This document shows positions 8,888-17,414 of a stretch of DNA of 55,169 bases, in pieces. The notes below the pieces were generated by a model that worked only from the letters and a program-made list of their open reading frames with translations, ran no database searches and had not been told where the DNA came from. Position 1 is the first letter of the stretch; every line of letters begins with the position of its first letter. A program made the position numbers and the translations under genes. The DNA comes from an uncultured Eisenbergiella sp. (GTDB taxonomy: Bacteria; Bacillota; Clostridia; Lachnospirales; Lachnospiraceae): contig CANQVD010000023.1 in the NCBI GenBank assembly GCA_947627215.1, positions 1 to 55,169 of the forward strand, written 5' to 3'.

Positions 8888-10351
8888 TCAGCGCAGGACC
8901 TGGGCCCAGTCGGTGATGCCGATGAAGGCCTTCGCCCAGGCGTCATAATTGGCCTCGGCGGGCGTGCCCAGGCTGGCGTAGATGGACTGGGAGACGCCGG
9001 AAAACCGGGTGTCCAGCATCGCTTCGCTGAAGGATTGGGTATAAATGATTTCATCCACGTAAGGGTTGTTTCTGGCGGCCACATAGGAAGCGTAGAGGGC
9101 AGCGGCCTGTACGTCCACGCCCTGGGCGTTGGTGATGCCGATCTCGCTCAGGATCACATGCCGCACGGCGCCGGAGGGACTGCGCAGTTTCTTCGTCTGC
9201 AGAAAGTCCGTGAGCGCGGAAAGGTTCTGGAAGGTGAGCATTTTGTTGGAGGCCACCTGCGCTTTCATGTAGGCTCCGTCCGGACAGCCGTTCAGATCCC
9301 AGAATTTCGCCCAGGTCAGCGGAACCGGGTAGGGATGCTGCGCCACGTTCCAGTCGATATTGCCCTCTTTGGAGATGAGAGCGTTGAATTTTTCCAGAAA
9401 ATCCCTGCCGTCAATATATTCGTAGTATTCCGCATGGCTGGACGGGCGGTTGCGGTCCCAGTTCTGATCCAGGCACACGAATACCCTGGCGTTGGCGTTC
9501 TGACTTTTGATGGCGTTATAGGCGACGCGGAAGACCTGGGCGTATTCCCGTACGTAGTGGTCCCAGTCCGTCCAGATCATATAATTCCACTTGCGGACGT
9601 TGACCTCGTTCCCGATGATGAAGTTTTCCGCGGAGGAGCTGGCCGCGCATTTGGAAAGCTCCGCGGCCAGGGCCGTGATGCCGGCGGGCTCGGAGGCGTT
9701 GAGCATATAGTACTGGGGCGCTGTGGGATGGGTGTCCGCCGCGAACATGCCCGTTCTGGACCAGGGATTTGTCATGCCCTGATTGGTCCCCTGATTCATG
9801 ATCTGGATCGTGGTGTATTTGCCCGCGATGATGCCGTTCAGGTTGTTGGACACCAGAAGGTTGGCGAACTGTACCCCCTGAATGGAATTGAGCGCTCTGG
9901 TCTGCCTCGCCCGGGTATGGGCGGCCAGCAGCTCCGGATTGGCGATATACTGGGGACTGGCGATCATCACGTTCTGACCGCCGGATTTTACCGCCAGGGC
10001 CAGCTTGGTATAAAGCCGCGCTCCGTTATACGGCAGGGTGAACGCGGGCGACGCCGTGGCGGGGATCGCCGACACGGGAACCGCGGCGGGGGAGATCGTG
10101 TACTCGTACGGCTGCAGCTCATAGAGATACAGGATCCCGTCATCGCTGGCCGGGACGCCGGGCAGAACGGCGGTATAGGAAACCGTCGCCGCGTCCAGGA
10201 GCGCGCTCTTTGCGCTTGTCGCATAGGCTTCGTTTAACGCTTTTGCCGCGGCCTTTTTGGATTTGGCGGCCTCTGCCCGCATGCCGGGAGCCATCAGCAG
10301 CGCGGCGGCCAGCAGGCACAGGAAAAGCCTTTGGAATGTTTTCCCTCTCAT
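8888..10351 (-). CDS. Secreted DUF5722 protein, glycoside-hydrolase-like TIM barrel
   Basis: 487 residues with a Sec signal peptide (MRGKTFQRLFLCLLAAALLMAPGMRAEA, cleavage near 28). The rest matches the pattern of DUF5722 proteins: a beta-sandwich N-terminal third (about 50-150) and a barrel-like region. FIIGNEVNVRKWNY (near 240) contains the N-E motif that carries the acid/base glutamate in clan GH-A glycosidases. HVILSEIGITNAQG near 400 may supply the second carboxylate. Substrate and activity are unknown; a role in extracellular polysaccharide attack is inference from fold and signal peptide. GAGGAGGG is 7 bases before the ATG. The leader RNA is unusually structured. Confidence 0.8.
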   Translation of the reverse strand: MRGKTFQRLFLCLLAAALLMAPGMRAEAAKSKKAAAKALNEAYATSAKSALLDAATVSYTAVLPGVPASDDGILYLYELQPYEYTISPAAVPVSAIPATASPAFTLPYNGARLYTKLALAVKSGGQNVMIASPQYIANPELLAAHTRARQTRALNSIQGVQFANLLVSNNLNGIIAGKYTTIQIMNQGTNQGMTNPWSRTGMFAADTHPTAPQYYMLNASEPAGITALAAELSKCAASSSAENFIIGNEVNVRKWNYMIWTDWDHYVREYAQVFRVAYNAIKSQNANARVFVCLDQNWDRNRPSSHAEYYEYIDGRDFLEKFNALISKEGNIDWNVAQHPYPVPLTWAKFWDLNGCPDGAYMKAQVASNKMLTFQNLSALTDFLQTKKLRSPSGAVRHVILSEIGITNAQGVDVQAAALYASYVAARNNPYVDEIIYTQSFSEAMLDTRFSGVSQSIYASLGTPAEANYDAWAKAFIGITDWAQVLR

Positions 10352-10386
10352 AAGATTTCCCTCCTCAAATAAGGCATAAATAAAAT

Positions 10387-10485
10387 GTCCATCGGCTGCC
10401 GCGTGTTTCTAAGGGTATTCGTATGGGTGAGCTTAGACACCGGCAATGCGGGAACCGCACCCCTCCCAGGACCGATGGACATTTT
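10387..10485 (-). ncRNA. Candidate structured 5' leader RNA of unknown class
   Basis: In the leader of the DUF5722 gene a 14-bp perfect inverted repeat (10472-10485 with 10382-10395) encloses about 76 nt that can form two further stems: GTGCGG/CCGCAT, and GTGTCTAAG with CTTAG-aa-ACAC. This makes a three-way junction. The predicted start site near 10480 falls within the outer stem, leaving 9 bp (GTCCATCGG/CCGATGGAC), as in many aptamer-first leaders. The closing arm ends about 35 nt before the ATG. I could not match it to glycine, lysine, SAM, c-di-GMP, cobalamin or Mn2+ riboswitch cores. Confidence 0.5.
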
Positions 10486-10486
10486 C

Positions 10487-10515
10487 ATTATGCAATATTT
10501 TTTCCCGGCTGTAAA
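10487..10515 (-). promoter_or_regulatory. Promoter of the DUF5722 gene
   Basis: Minus strand TTTACA (10515-10510), 17-bp spacer, CATAAT (10492-10487). The predicted start lies about 7 bases downstream, at the edge of the structured leader. Confidence 0.6.
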
Positions 10516-10561
10516 GTATCCGCGCATGGAAAAAACGGAAAAGGTGCATGGAAAAATCCGG

Positions 10562-10607
10562 AAAAAGCGCCCGCGCCGGTCTCCCTTTACGGGATCGGGC
10601 GCGGGCG
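10562..10607 (-). terminator. Terminator of the alanine/glycine symporter gene
   Basis: About 30 bp after the stop codon, GCCCGCGCC pairs with GGCGCGGGC and is followed on the minus strand by GCTTTTTCC. It is a convincing intrinsic terminator. Confidence 0.75.
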
Positions 10608-10637
10608 TAAGGCGTTCTTTTCCGTTTGCGGGGCAGC

Positions 10638-12125
10638 TTACAGCTCGCCGCGCTTCACGGCCTGCGCCTGCTCCCTCTGAATCTCGGGATGAGCGGAAAG
10701 GATGGGTTCCTCCGTGCTTCCCTTCAATGCGCGGTTCACATAGTTTTTCGTGATCTTCATGACCACGGGGCTCAAGGTGAGGACGCCGATCAGGTTGGGG
10801 ATGGACATCAGACCATTGAAGGTATCGGAGATGTCCCAGGCCAGATCCAGACTCATGGTGGCCCCGGCCATGATGAACAGGACGAAGATCACCTTGTAGA
10901 TCATGGTCGCCTTGGTGCCGAACAGATATTCCCAGGCCTTGGTGCCGTAGTAGCTCCAGCCCAGCACGGTGGAAAAGGCGAAGAGCAGAATGGCGATGGC
11001 GACGAAAGCGGAGCCGGCACGGCCGAAGACGTTGGAGAAGGCCTCCGCCACCAGCACGGAATCCATGGCGTCGGTGAGCACCTCGCCGGTGGACAGATCC
11101 ACCAGACCGGAGGTGAGCACCACCAGAGCGGTCAGGGTGCAGACCACCAGCGTGTCGGCGAACACCTCGAAGATGCCCCACATGCCCTGACGGACGGGCT
11201 CTTTCACGTTGGAAGCGCTGTGTACCATGACGGAGGAGCCCAGACCCGCTTCGTTGGAGAAGACGCCGCGCTTGAAGCCCCAGGTTACGGCGGAACGCAC
11301 CGCCAGGCCGATGGCCGCGCCGCCCACCGCCTTAAAGCCGAAGGCGAAGGAGAAGATGGCGCCGAAGGCCGGCAGGATGTTCCCGGCGTGATAAATGACG
11401 ATGGCCAGCGCGCCCACCAGATAGATCACCACCATGAAGGGGACGATCTTTTCCGTGACGGAGGCGATGCGCTTGATGCCGCCCACGATGACCAGGCCGG
11501 CCAGGACCATCAGGACGATGCCGGTGATCCAGGCGGGGATGGAAAAGGCGGAGGTCATGTTGGTGGCGATGGTGTTGACCTGGCTGGAATTGCCGATGCC
11601 GAAGGAAGCCAGCACGGCAAAGATGGAGAACAGGACGGCCAGGACGCGGCCGATCTGCTTACAGCCCTTGTAGCTGCCCAGGCCGTCGCGCAGGTAATAC
11701 ATGGCGCCCCCGGCCCATTCGCCGTTGGCGTTCTTGCGGCGGTAGTAGATGCCCAGCACGTTTTCGGAATAGTTGGTCATGGCGCCGAAAATGGCGGCCA
11801 GCCACATCCAGAAGATGGCGCCGGGACCGCCGGAAACGATGGCCGTCGCCACGCCGGCGATGTTGCCCACGCCCACGGTGGCCGCCAGGGCGGTGCAGAG
11901 AGCCTGGAACTGGGAAATGGCGCCCTTGTCCTCCACATGGCCGGAAATGTTCTTGTGGAAAATGCTGCCGATGGTGTTCTTCATCCAGTGGCCGAAATGG
12001 GAGAACTGGAAGCCCTTTGTCATGACTGTCATCAGAACGCCGGTGGCGATCAGCAGCGTCAGCACCGGGATGCCCCAGACGAAGCCGTTGATGGCGCCGT
12101 TGATCTCAGAGATTTTGTCGATCAT
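10638..12125 (-). CDS. Alanine/glycine:cation symporter (AGCS family)
   Basis: 495 residues, an AGCS-family Na+ or H+ coupled amino-acid symporter with about 11 membrane segments. The family signature appears as ALAATVGVGNIAGVATAI and GGPGAIFWMW, with FSNEAGLGSSVMVHSAS in the middle and FAFSTVLGWSYYG near the C-terminus. The frame is open back to 12296, but the start is ATG 12125 because GGAGG lies 8 bases upstream and other family members begin at this point (MIDKISEINGAINGFVWG). It has its own promoter and terminator, so it is monocistronic. The long leader contains a terminator-like hairpin and suggests attenuation control. Substrate specificity (alanine or glycine) cannot be fixed from sequence. 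Confidence 0.92.
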   Translation of the reverse strand: MIDKISEINGAINGFVWGIPVLTLLIATGVLMTVMTKGFQFSHFGHWMKNTIGSIFHKNISGHVEDKGAISQFQALCTALAATVGVGNIAGVATAIVSGGPGAIFWMWLAAIFGAMTNYSENVLGIYYRRKNANGEWAGGAMYYLRDGLGSYKGCKQIGRVLAVLFSIFAVLASFGIGNSSQVNTIATNMTSAFSIPAWITGIVLMVLAGLVIVGGIKRIASVTEKIVPFMVVIYLVGALAIVIYHAGNILPAFGAIFSFAFGFKAVGGAAIGLAVRSAVTWGFKRGVFSNEAGLGSSVMVHSASNVKEPVRQGMWGIFEVFADTLVVCTLTALVVLTSGLVDLSTGEVLTDAMDSVLVAEAFSNVFGRAGSAFVAIAILLFAFSTVLGWSYYGTKAWEYLFGTKATMIYKVIFVLFIMAGATMSLDLAWDISDTFNGLMSIPNLIGVLTLSPVVMKITKNYVNRALKGSTEEPILSAHPEIQREQAQAVKRGEL

Positions 12126-12229
12126 AATGTTTTCCTCCGCATGAAAAATGGATCGCGGGCCGCAGACCTGCGCAGATACGGAAGCGCCGCGGGCGGCCGC
12201 ATGATGAGCAGCGGCAGACGGGACGCGAA

Positions 12230-12269
12230 AAAGCGTAAAAAAGAAGCAGTTCCGCTGCGGCAGAACTGC
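12230..12269 (-). promoter_or_regulatory. Attenuator-like hairpin in the symporter leader
   Basis: GCAGTTC and GAACTGC plus three inner pairs make a 10-bp stem (12269-12246) closed by CGCA, followed by TTCTTTTTTACGCTTTTT on the minus strand. It lies about 65 nt after the predicted start site and 120 nt before the coding region, so it looks like a conditional terminator. Confidence 0.6.
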
Positions 12270-12341
12270 AAAACACGCAATACAGACACTGCACACTGGC
12301 AGGACGCCATTGTCCCGTGACCGTTGATCAAATTATGTACT

Positions 12342-12370
12342 ATTATAACGTGGTAAAGCGTTAAAATCAA
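12342..12370 (-). promoter_or_regulatory. Sigma-A promoter of the symporter gene
   Basis: Minus strand TTGATT (12370-12365), 17-bp spacer, TATAAT (12347-12342). A near-consensus promoter. The 355-bp gap between trkH and the symporter gene holds this promoter, the attenuator-like hairpin and the trkH-end hairpin. Confidence 0.8.
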
Positions 12371-12421
12371 GCTTTTTTTCCGGGGAAAACCGCACAAGAA
12401 TTTTCGAAGGGAAGCGGATCC

Positions 12422-12449
12422 ATCCGGGATTTTTGACAAAATCCCGGAT
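12422..12449 (-). terminator. Perfect 12-bp hairpin after trkH
   Basis: ATCCGGGATTTT pairs with AAAATCCCGGAT around a TGAC loop, 31 bp past the trkH stop. The A/T end of the stem makes it terminator-like, but the minus-strand T-run after it is poor. Confidence 0.55.
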
Positions 12450-12480
12450 TTTGCGGCTTCTTCCGGCAGCCCGCAGCCGG

Positions 12481-13920
12481 TCAGAATTTCTTCCAGGTGT
12501 TTTTGGAGAACAGCAGGAGCAGAGGGAACAGCTCCAGCCTTCCCGCCAGCATATCGAAGATCAGCACCAGCTTGGAAAAGGGGGAAAAGACGGTGAAATT
12601 GCCCGTCGGCCCCACCAGCTCCAGCCCGGGGCCGATGTTGTTCAGTGTGGCCGCCACCGCCGTGAAGTTGGTGACAAGGTCCAGATCGTCCAGCGAGATC
12701 AGGAGCAGGGAAAATGTGAACACCAGGATATATACCACCAGAAAGACGTTGGTGGAGCGGATCACCTCGTGCTCCACGGGACGGCCGTCGATCTGGATTT
12801 TTTTGACGCTCCTGGGGTGGAGCGTCAACTGCAGCTCCTTGGCCACGCTTTTGACCAGGATCACCAGCCGGGACATCTTGATGCCGCCGCCAGTGCTGCC
12901 CGCGCAGGCGCCGATGAACATCAGGATCACCAGGATCGTGCGGGAAAGCTGGGGCCATTGGTTGAAGTCCGCGGTGGCGAAGCCGGTGGTGGTGATGATG
13001 GAGGCCACCTGAAAGGCCGCCTGCTGGAGCGCCTGCAGAAAGCTGTCAAAATACGGCAGGACATTGATGCTGATGATCAGGACGGCGGCCAGGATGACGG
13101 CCAGCCAGGCGCGCACCTCCTCCAGCTCCAGCGCCTGACGGAATTTGCGGGTCAGGAGGAAGAAATAGGCGTTGAAATTGATGCCGAACAGGATCATAAA
13201 CACGGTGATCACCACCTGCAGGTAGGTGCTGTAGCCGGCGATGCTGTCCGAGCGGACGCCGAAGCCACCCGTTCCGGCCGTGCCGAAGGCGTGGGCCAGG
13301 GAATCGAACAGCGGCATGCCGCCCAGCACCAGCAGAAGCACCAGCGCGGCGGTGAGGAAGATATAGATCAGATACAGCACACGGGCCGTGGCGCGCACCT
13401 TGGGCATCAGGCGGCTCACCGACGGGCCGGGGCTTTCCGCCTTCATCAGGTTCATATGGCTGCCGCCGGACATGGGCAGCAGGATCAGAAGGAATACCAG
13501 AACGCCCATGCCGCCGATCCAGTGGGTGAAGCTGCGCCAGAACAGCATGCAGTGAGGCAGCGCTTCCACCCGGGGCAGGATGCTGGCCCCGGTGGTGGTA
13601 AAGCCGGATACCGTTTCAAAGAGGGCGTCGATGGGATGGGGGATGCAGCCGGAGATCCAGAAGGGCAGCGCCCCCATGCAGCTCAACACCAGCCAGCTTA
13701 AGGAGGTGCACACGAAGCCCTCCCGCAGATAGAAGACCCGGTTGGCGGGCCTGCGCAGGACCAGCGGGATCCCGATGCACAGGCAGAGGAGGATGGTGAT
13801 GAGGAAGGCGAAGCCGGAGCGCTCCCGGTAGATCAGGGCGGTCAGGCCTGGCAGCAGCAGAAGGGCCGCTTCGATGTTCAGCACCCAGCCGATGATGTAG
13901 AAAACGATGGAATAGTTCAT
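12481..13920 (-). CDS. trkH: Potassium uptake protein TrkH/KtrB type
   Basis: 479-residue membrane subunit of a Trk/Ktr K+ uptake system, built from four M1-P-M2 repeats. Selectivity-filter segments are visible as SGFTTTGAS, GTAGTGGFGV, TTTGFATADF and NNIGPGLELVGPTGNF. The P-loop following FTHWIGGMGVLVF and the GSTGGGIKMSR segment are typical of TrkH/TrkG. It begins 7 bp after the trkA stop, so the two are one operon with the regulator first. The C-terminal GRLELFPLLLLFSKNTWKK is the standard end of the family, so the gene is complete. Confidence 0.95.
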   Translation of the reverse strand: MNYSIVFYIIGWVLNIEAALLLLPGLTALIYRERSGFAFLITILLCLCIGIPLVLRRPANRVFYLREGFVCTSLSWLVLSCMGALPFWISGCIPHPIDALFETVSGFTTTGASILPRVEALPHCMLFWRSFTHWIGGMGVLVFLLILLPMSGGSHMNLMKAESPGPSVSRLMPKVRATARVLYLIYIFLTAALVLLLVLGGMPLFDSLAHAFGTAGTGGFGVRSDSIAGYSTYLQVVITVFMILFGINFNAYFFLLTRKFRQALELEEVRAWLAVILAAVLIISINVLPYFDSFLQALQQAAFQVASIITTTGFATADFNQWPQLSRTILVILMFIGACAGSTGGGIKMSRLVILVKSVAKELQLTLHPRSVKKIQIDGRPVEHEVIRSTNVFLVVYILVFTFSLLLISLDDLDLVTNFTAVAATLNNIGPGLELVGPTGNFTVFSPFSKLVLIFDMLAGRLELFPLLLLFSKNTWKKF

Positions 13921-13927
13921 GCCGCGC

Positions 13928-15286
13928 CTACCTTCCCAGAATATCCTGAATGTCGTCCAGCCCCTTCTGGGTGGTGACGATGATGACCGTATCGCCCACC
14001 TGAATGGAATCCTGGCCGCGGGGAATGATGATCTCCCCGTTCCGGTTGATACAGCCGATCAGAAGGTTCTTTTTCAGCTTCAGCTTCGCCAGCGGGATAT
14101 CCGTGACCTGGGATTTCTCCCGGATGGCGAACTCCAGCGCCTCGGCCCGGTTGTCCAGGATCTGATAGAGCGTCTCCACGTTGCTGCCGATGGTGTTGGA
14201 CATGGCGCGCACATACTGGAGAATATAGTCGGCGGTGAGATATTTGGGATAGATCACGCTGCCGATGTCCAGATTGTTGATGATGTCCGTGAAGGAGATC
14301 TTGTTCACCTTCGTCACCAGCTTGGCCCGGGAGTGCGCCTGGGCGTACAGGGAAAGCAGCACATTTTCCTCGTCCAGACTGGTCAGGGCCACGAAGGCCT
14401 CCGCCTCGCCCAGTCCCTCCTCCATGAGGAGCTGCCGGTCCGTGCCGTCGCCGCAGATGATGGTGGCTTCCGGCAGCAGCTCGGTGAGCTCTTCACAGCG
14501 GGCCTGGCTGATCTCCACGATCCGCACGTCGATCTTCATTTCCTGCAGATAACGGGCGGTATAATAGGCGATCTTGCCGCCGCCCACGATCAGAGCGTTG
14601 CGCACCTGGTTGGTCTTGAGTCCGATGGTTTTGAAAAAACGGGCCGCGTTCTGGGGAGAGGCCACGATGGAAAGCACGTCGTTGTCCCGGAGGATGAAAT
14701 TGCCGCCGGGGATGGAGACGTCGCCGCCGCGCTCCACGGCGCAGATCAGGATATTGCTGTTGTTCAGGGAGGAAATCTGATGGATGGGCTGGTCGCTCAG
14801 CCGGAATTCCGGGCGCACGCGGAATTTCAGAAGCTCCACGCGGCCCTTGGCGAAGGTATCGATCTTGATGGCGGAGGGAAACCGCAGCAGCCGGGAAATC
14901 TCCTGGGCGGCCGTGAGCTCCGGATTGATGATCATGGAAATGCCGAGCTGTTCCTTGATGAAGCCGATTTCCTGATTGTAAATGGGATTGCGCACCCGCG
15001 CGATGGTATGACAATGACCGGCCTTCTTGGCGATCAGACAGCACAGCAGGTTCAGCTCGTCCTGGCCGGTGACGGCGATGAGGATGTCCGCCTCCCGGAT
15101 GCCGGCATCCCGCAGGACGCCGATGGAAGCGCCGTTGCCGGTGATGCGCAGCGCGTCCAGCGATTCCGGAATGGCCTGGATCTTGGCCGGGGATTCGTCC
15201 ACCAGCACGATATTGTGGTTCTCCGCGGACAAAAGCTCCGCCAGCGTCATGCCGACCTTGCCGCAGCCGATGATGATGATGTTCAT
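13928..15286 (-). CDS. trkA: Trk system potassium transport protein TrkA
   Basis: 452 residues with two tandem RCK units, the cytoplasmic gating ring of TrkH. Each has a Rossmann nucleotide site: IIIIGCGKVGMTLAE at the N-terminus and ALIVGGGKIAYYTARYL near 230. Each is followed by a TrkA-C domain, ending with IPRGQDSIQVGDTVIIV. NAD(H) or adenine nucleotides normally control channel opening through these sites. This is the first gene of the trkA-trkH operon, with a promoter at 15347-15374. Confidence 0.95.
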   Translation of the reverse strand: MNIIIIGCGKVGMTLAELLSAENHNIVLVDESPAKIQAIPESLDALRITGNGASIGVLRDAGIREADILIAVTGQDELNLLCCLIAKKAGHCHTIARVRNPIYNQEIGFIKEQLGISMIINPELTAAQEISRLLRFPSAIKIDTFAKGRVELLKFRVRPEFRLSDQPIHQISSLNNSNILICAVERGGDVSIPGGNFILRDNDVLSIVASPQNAARFFKTIGLKTNQVRNALIVGGGKIAYYTARYLQEMKIDVRIVEISQARCEELTELLPEATIICGDGTDRQLLMEEGLGEAEAFVALTSLDEENVLLSLYAQAHSRAKLVTKVNKISFTDIINNLDIGSVIYPKYLTADYILQYVRAMSNTIGSNVETLYQILDNRAEALEFAIREKSQVTDIPLAKLKLKKNLLIGCINRNGEIIIPRGQDSIQVGDTVIIVTTQKGLDDIQDILGR

Positions 15287-15346
15287 GTATCTTCGATACC
15301 CCTTCTCTGGAAAAACAAAAAAACACGTCCCTCTTCAATATGAATT

Positions 15347-15374
15347 ATTATAACAGCTTTATGGAAAAAAACAA
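15347..15374 (-). promoter_or_regulatory. Promoter of trkA-trkH
   Basis: Minus strand TTGTTT (15374-15369), 16-bp spacer, TATAAT (15352-15347), about 60 bp before the trkA start. Confidence 0.6.
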
Positions 15375-15401
15375 GATTTCCCGTTTCTTTTGTGGATTTC
15401 C

Positions 15402-15452
15402 GGCATCCTTACAGCAGTTTCCTGACATCCTTGCAGCAGTCTTCTGACATCC
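15402..15452 (+). repeat. 22-bp tandem direct repeat upstream of the lipoprotein promoter
   Basis: Two full units (15402-15423 and 15424-15445) agree at 18 of 22 positions around CATCCTT-CAGCAGT, and a third begins with GACATCC (15446-15452). The period equals two helical turns and the last unit ends 14 bp before the -35. This geometry suits a site for an activator or repressor. Confidence 0.6.
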
Positions 15453-15465
15453 GCTGCCGATGCGG

Positions 15466-15494
15466 TTGCTGTTTCGGCGGAGCTGCTGTATACT
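15466..15494 (+). promoter_or_regulatory. Sigma-A promoter of the lipoprotein gene
   Basis: TTGCTG (15466-15471), 17-bp spacer, TATACT (15489-15494); the coding region starts 37 bp downstream. Confidence 0.75.
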
Positions 15495-15530
15495 ATAGAC
15501 ATCTTCACAATTGAGGAAGGAGAATGCGTC

Positions 15531-16109
15531 ATGAAGAGAAAACTGTCTGTTTTTGTTTTATGCCTCATATGCCTGTCCCTGTTCCTTGCCGCGTGCGGGA
15601 AGGGAAAAGAGGAGGTCCGGCTCGAGGCGCTGGAGAAGAATGAGGCGCTGATTGCCGGCGCCGATCCCTGCTGTACGCTGGAGGAGGCGCAGAAGGCCGG
15701 GCTCTCTTTCGGAGAGGAGCCCTTTGATACGCAGGAGAACGATGAAAAGGGACTGGAAAGCGTCACCTATCTGCTGCAGCTTGAGGATCATCCGCTCGAA
15801 ATCGCGGGGTGTCAGCCCAAAAGCTGTTTTTTCCAGTTCATCAACGGAAAGCTGTCAAATATCACGGTCGAACTGACCGATGCCGATTCCTGTGAGGCGG
15901 TGAAGGCGGAGCTGACCAGACTGTATGGGGAACCAGAGGTGGAGCATCCGAATGCGAATTATGAAACGAATACCTGGAATTTCCCGGCAGATTATCCCGT
16001 CAGGGCGGCTCTGCTGGGACGGGTCGCGGACGGACAGGTTTGTTCCGGCAGTTTTCAGGTGGGATATTTCTGGGATGAGCTCCAGGACGCGTTTCGGGCC
16101 GTTTCCTGA
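15531..16109 (+). CDS. Small lipoprotein of unknown function
   Basis: 192 residues with a lipoprotein signal peptide: charged MKRKL, hydrophobic VFVLCLICLSLFL, lipobox LAAC with the lipidated cysteine at about 22. The mature part is acidic and has no family I recognise. The middle (LEIAGCQPKSCFFQFINGKLSNITVEL, seen as two pieces around the cysteines) and the end look like a small mixed alpha/beta domain of the SmpA/BamE-like or cystatin-like kind, but this is only an impression. GGAAGGAG is 9 bases upstream of the ATG. It is monocistronic, with its own promoter and terminator, and its promoter has 22-bp repeats upstream. Confidence 0.8.
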   Translation: MKRKLSVFVLCLICLSLFLAACGKGKEEVRLEALEKNEALIAGADPCCTLEEAQKAGLSFGEEPFDTQENDEKGLESVTYLLQLEDHPLEIAGCQPKSCFFQFINGKLSNITVELTDADSCEAVKAELTRLYGEPEVEHPNANYETNTWNFPADYPVRAALLGRVADGQVCSGSFQVGYFWDELQDAFRAVS

Positions 16110-16164
16110 TTTAGGATCGTTCCCATACGGAATTTTCAGCGGAAAGTACATACGGATGAACGCG

Positions 16165-16190
16165 GGCCGGCCATAAAAAAGCCGGCCTGT
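16165..16190 (+). terminator. Terminator of the lipoprotein gene
   Basis: GGCCGGC (16165-16171) and GCCGGCC (16181-16187) around an A-rich loop, followed by TGTTTCCTGTCTT. The T-run is imperfect. Confidence 0.55.
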
Positions 16191-16364
16191 TTCCTGTCTT
16201 CCCGTTTTCCCGGATCCGCCGCGGCGGGCGGACCTGAAAAGAAGATGGTCATTTTTGCACATTATCCCCGTGCGATTGAATAGAAATGTCAGACAGTTTA
16301 TCCGATAATAAAATTATCTTTCAGTCCGTTGAAGTCAAAACGACCAAAAGGAGGGATATCTGTC

Positions 16365-17414
16365 ATGAATCTGAAGTATGACAAGGAGCAGATCAGGGAC
16401 GTGATCGACCGCATCGTGGAGAGGACCATGAAAATGGACCTGACCTGGGACTGGCCCTGCGGCGTGGCCTATTACGGGATCAGCGAGGCCTATGAGAAGA
16501 CGAAGAACGAAAAATATCTGAAGCTTTTGAAGGACCGGGTGGACGAGCTCATCGAGCTGGGGCTGCCGAAGGTCTGGACGGTGAACGCCTGTGCCATGGG
16601 GCACTGCCTGGTGACGCTGTATCAGGCCACCGGAGAACAGAAATACTGGGATATTCTGATGACTAAGATTGAATATCTGCGGAAAGATGCGCTGCGTTTC
16701 GGCGATCATGTGCTGCAGCACACCGTTTCTGCCAACAACGATTTTCCGGAGCAGGCCTGGGCGGATACCCTGTTCATGGCCGCGTTCCTGCTGCTGCGGG
16801 TGGGCGTGATCTTAAAGGACGAGGAGATCATCGACGATGCGCTGAACCAGTGGTATTGGCATATCAACTATCTGCAGGATGAGAAGACCGGCTTTTACTA
16901 TCACGGCTACAACAACATCACCGGCGATCATATGTCCGGGATTTACTGGGGCAGGGCCAATGCCTGGGCGGCCTATACCATGTCCAAGGTAGGCGGCATC
17001 CTGCCGGAGTGCTACTTATATCCCAAGTACCTGGATGTGGCCGGTTCCCTGAACGATCAACTGGCGGCCCTGAAGACGGTACAGACCGAGAACGGCCTGT
17101 GGCGCACCGTGCTGGACGATCCGGAGTCCTATGAAGAAGTTTCCGCCTCGGCGGGCATCGCGGCGGCCATGCTGGAGCGGGGCAATCCGCTGCACACCCG
17201 TTATCTGAACAAGGCCATCGAGGGTCTTCTGGCCAACGTCAGCGAGGACGGCCGGGTAATGAACGTTTCCGGCGGCACGGCGGTCATGAAGGACGTGGAG
17301 GGCTACCGCGGCATTTCCAGACGCTGGATCCAGGGCTGGGGCCAGGGACTTGCGCTGGCGTTCTTCGCCGGCGTGCTGGTTTCCGATTCCATTCAGAAGG
17401 ATGGGGCGCTGTAA
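16365..17414 (+). CDS. GH105 unsaturated rhamnogalacturonyl hydrolase
   Basis: 349 residues, an (alpha/alpha)6-barrel of the YteR/RhiN type. GH105 enzymes remove the 4,5-unsaturated galacturonate that rhamnogalacturonan lyases leave at the non-reducing end. Family marks are WDWPCGVAYYGI near residue 25, EQAWADTLFMAA with the probable catalytic Asp, GFYYHGY, and SGIYWGRANAWAAYTM. The C-terminal part has GISRRWIQGWGQGLALAF. There is no signal peptide, so the substrate must be imported. ATG 16365 has a perfect AGGAGG 9 bases upstream; an ATG 12 codons earlier is unsupported. The next gene overlaps its end. Confidence 0.92.
   Translation: MNLKYDKEQIRDVIDRIVERTMKMDLTWDWPCGVAYYGISEAYEKTKNEKYLKLLKDRVDELIELGLPKVWTVNACAMGHCLVTLYQATGEQKYWDILMTKIEYLRKDALRFGDHVLQHTVSANNDFPEQAWADTLFMAAFLLLRVGVILKDEEIIDDALNQWYWHINYLQDEKTGFYYHGYNNITGDHMSGIYWGRANAWAAYTMSKVGGILPECYLYPKYLDVAGSLNDQLAALKTVQTENGLWRTVLDDPESYEEVSASAGIAAAMLERGNPLHTRYLNKAIEGLLANVSEDGRVMNVSGGTAVMKDVEGYRGISRRWIQGWGQGLALAFFAGVLVSDSIQKDGAL

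Noticed and set aside
12125-12296. 57-codon N-terminal extension of the symporter
   Set aside because: It would read through the terminator-like hairpin and has no ribosome site, and the family starts at ATG 12125.
12126-12340. Glycine riboswitch before the AGCS symporter
   Set aside because: AGCS genes often have one, but neither the glycine aptamer core nor a tandem aptamer layout could be found in this leader.
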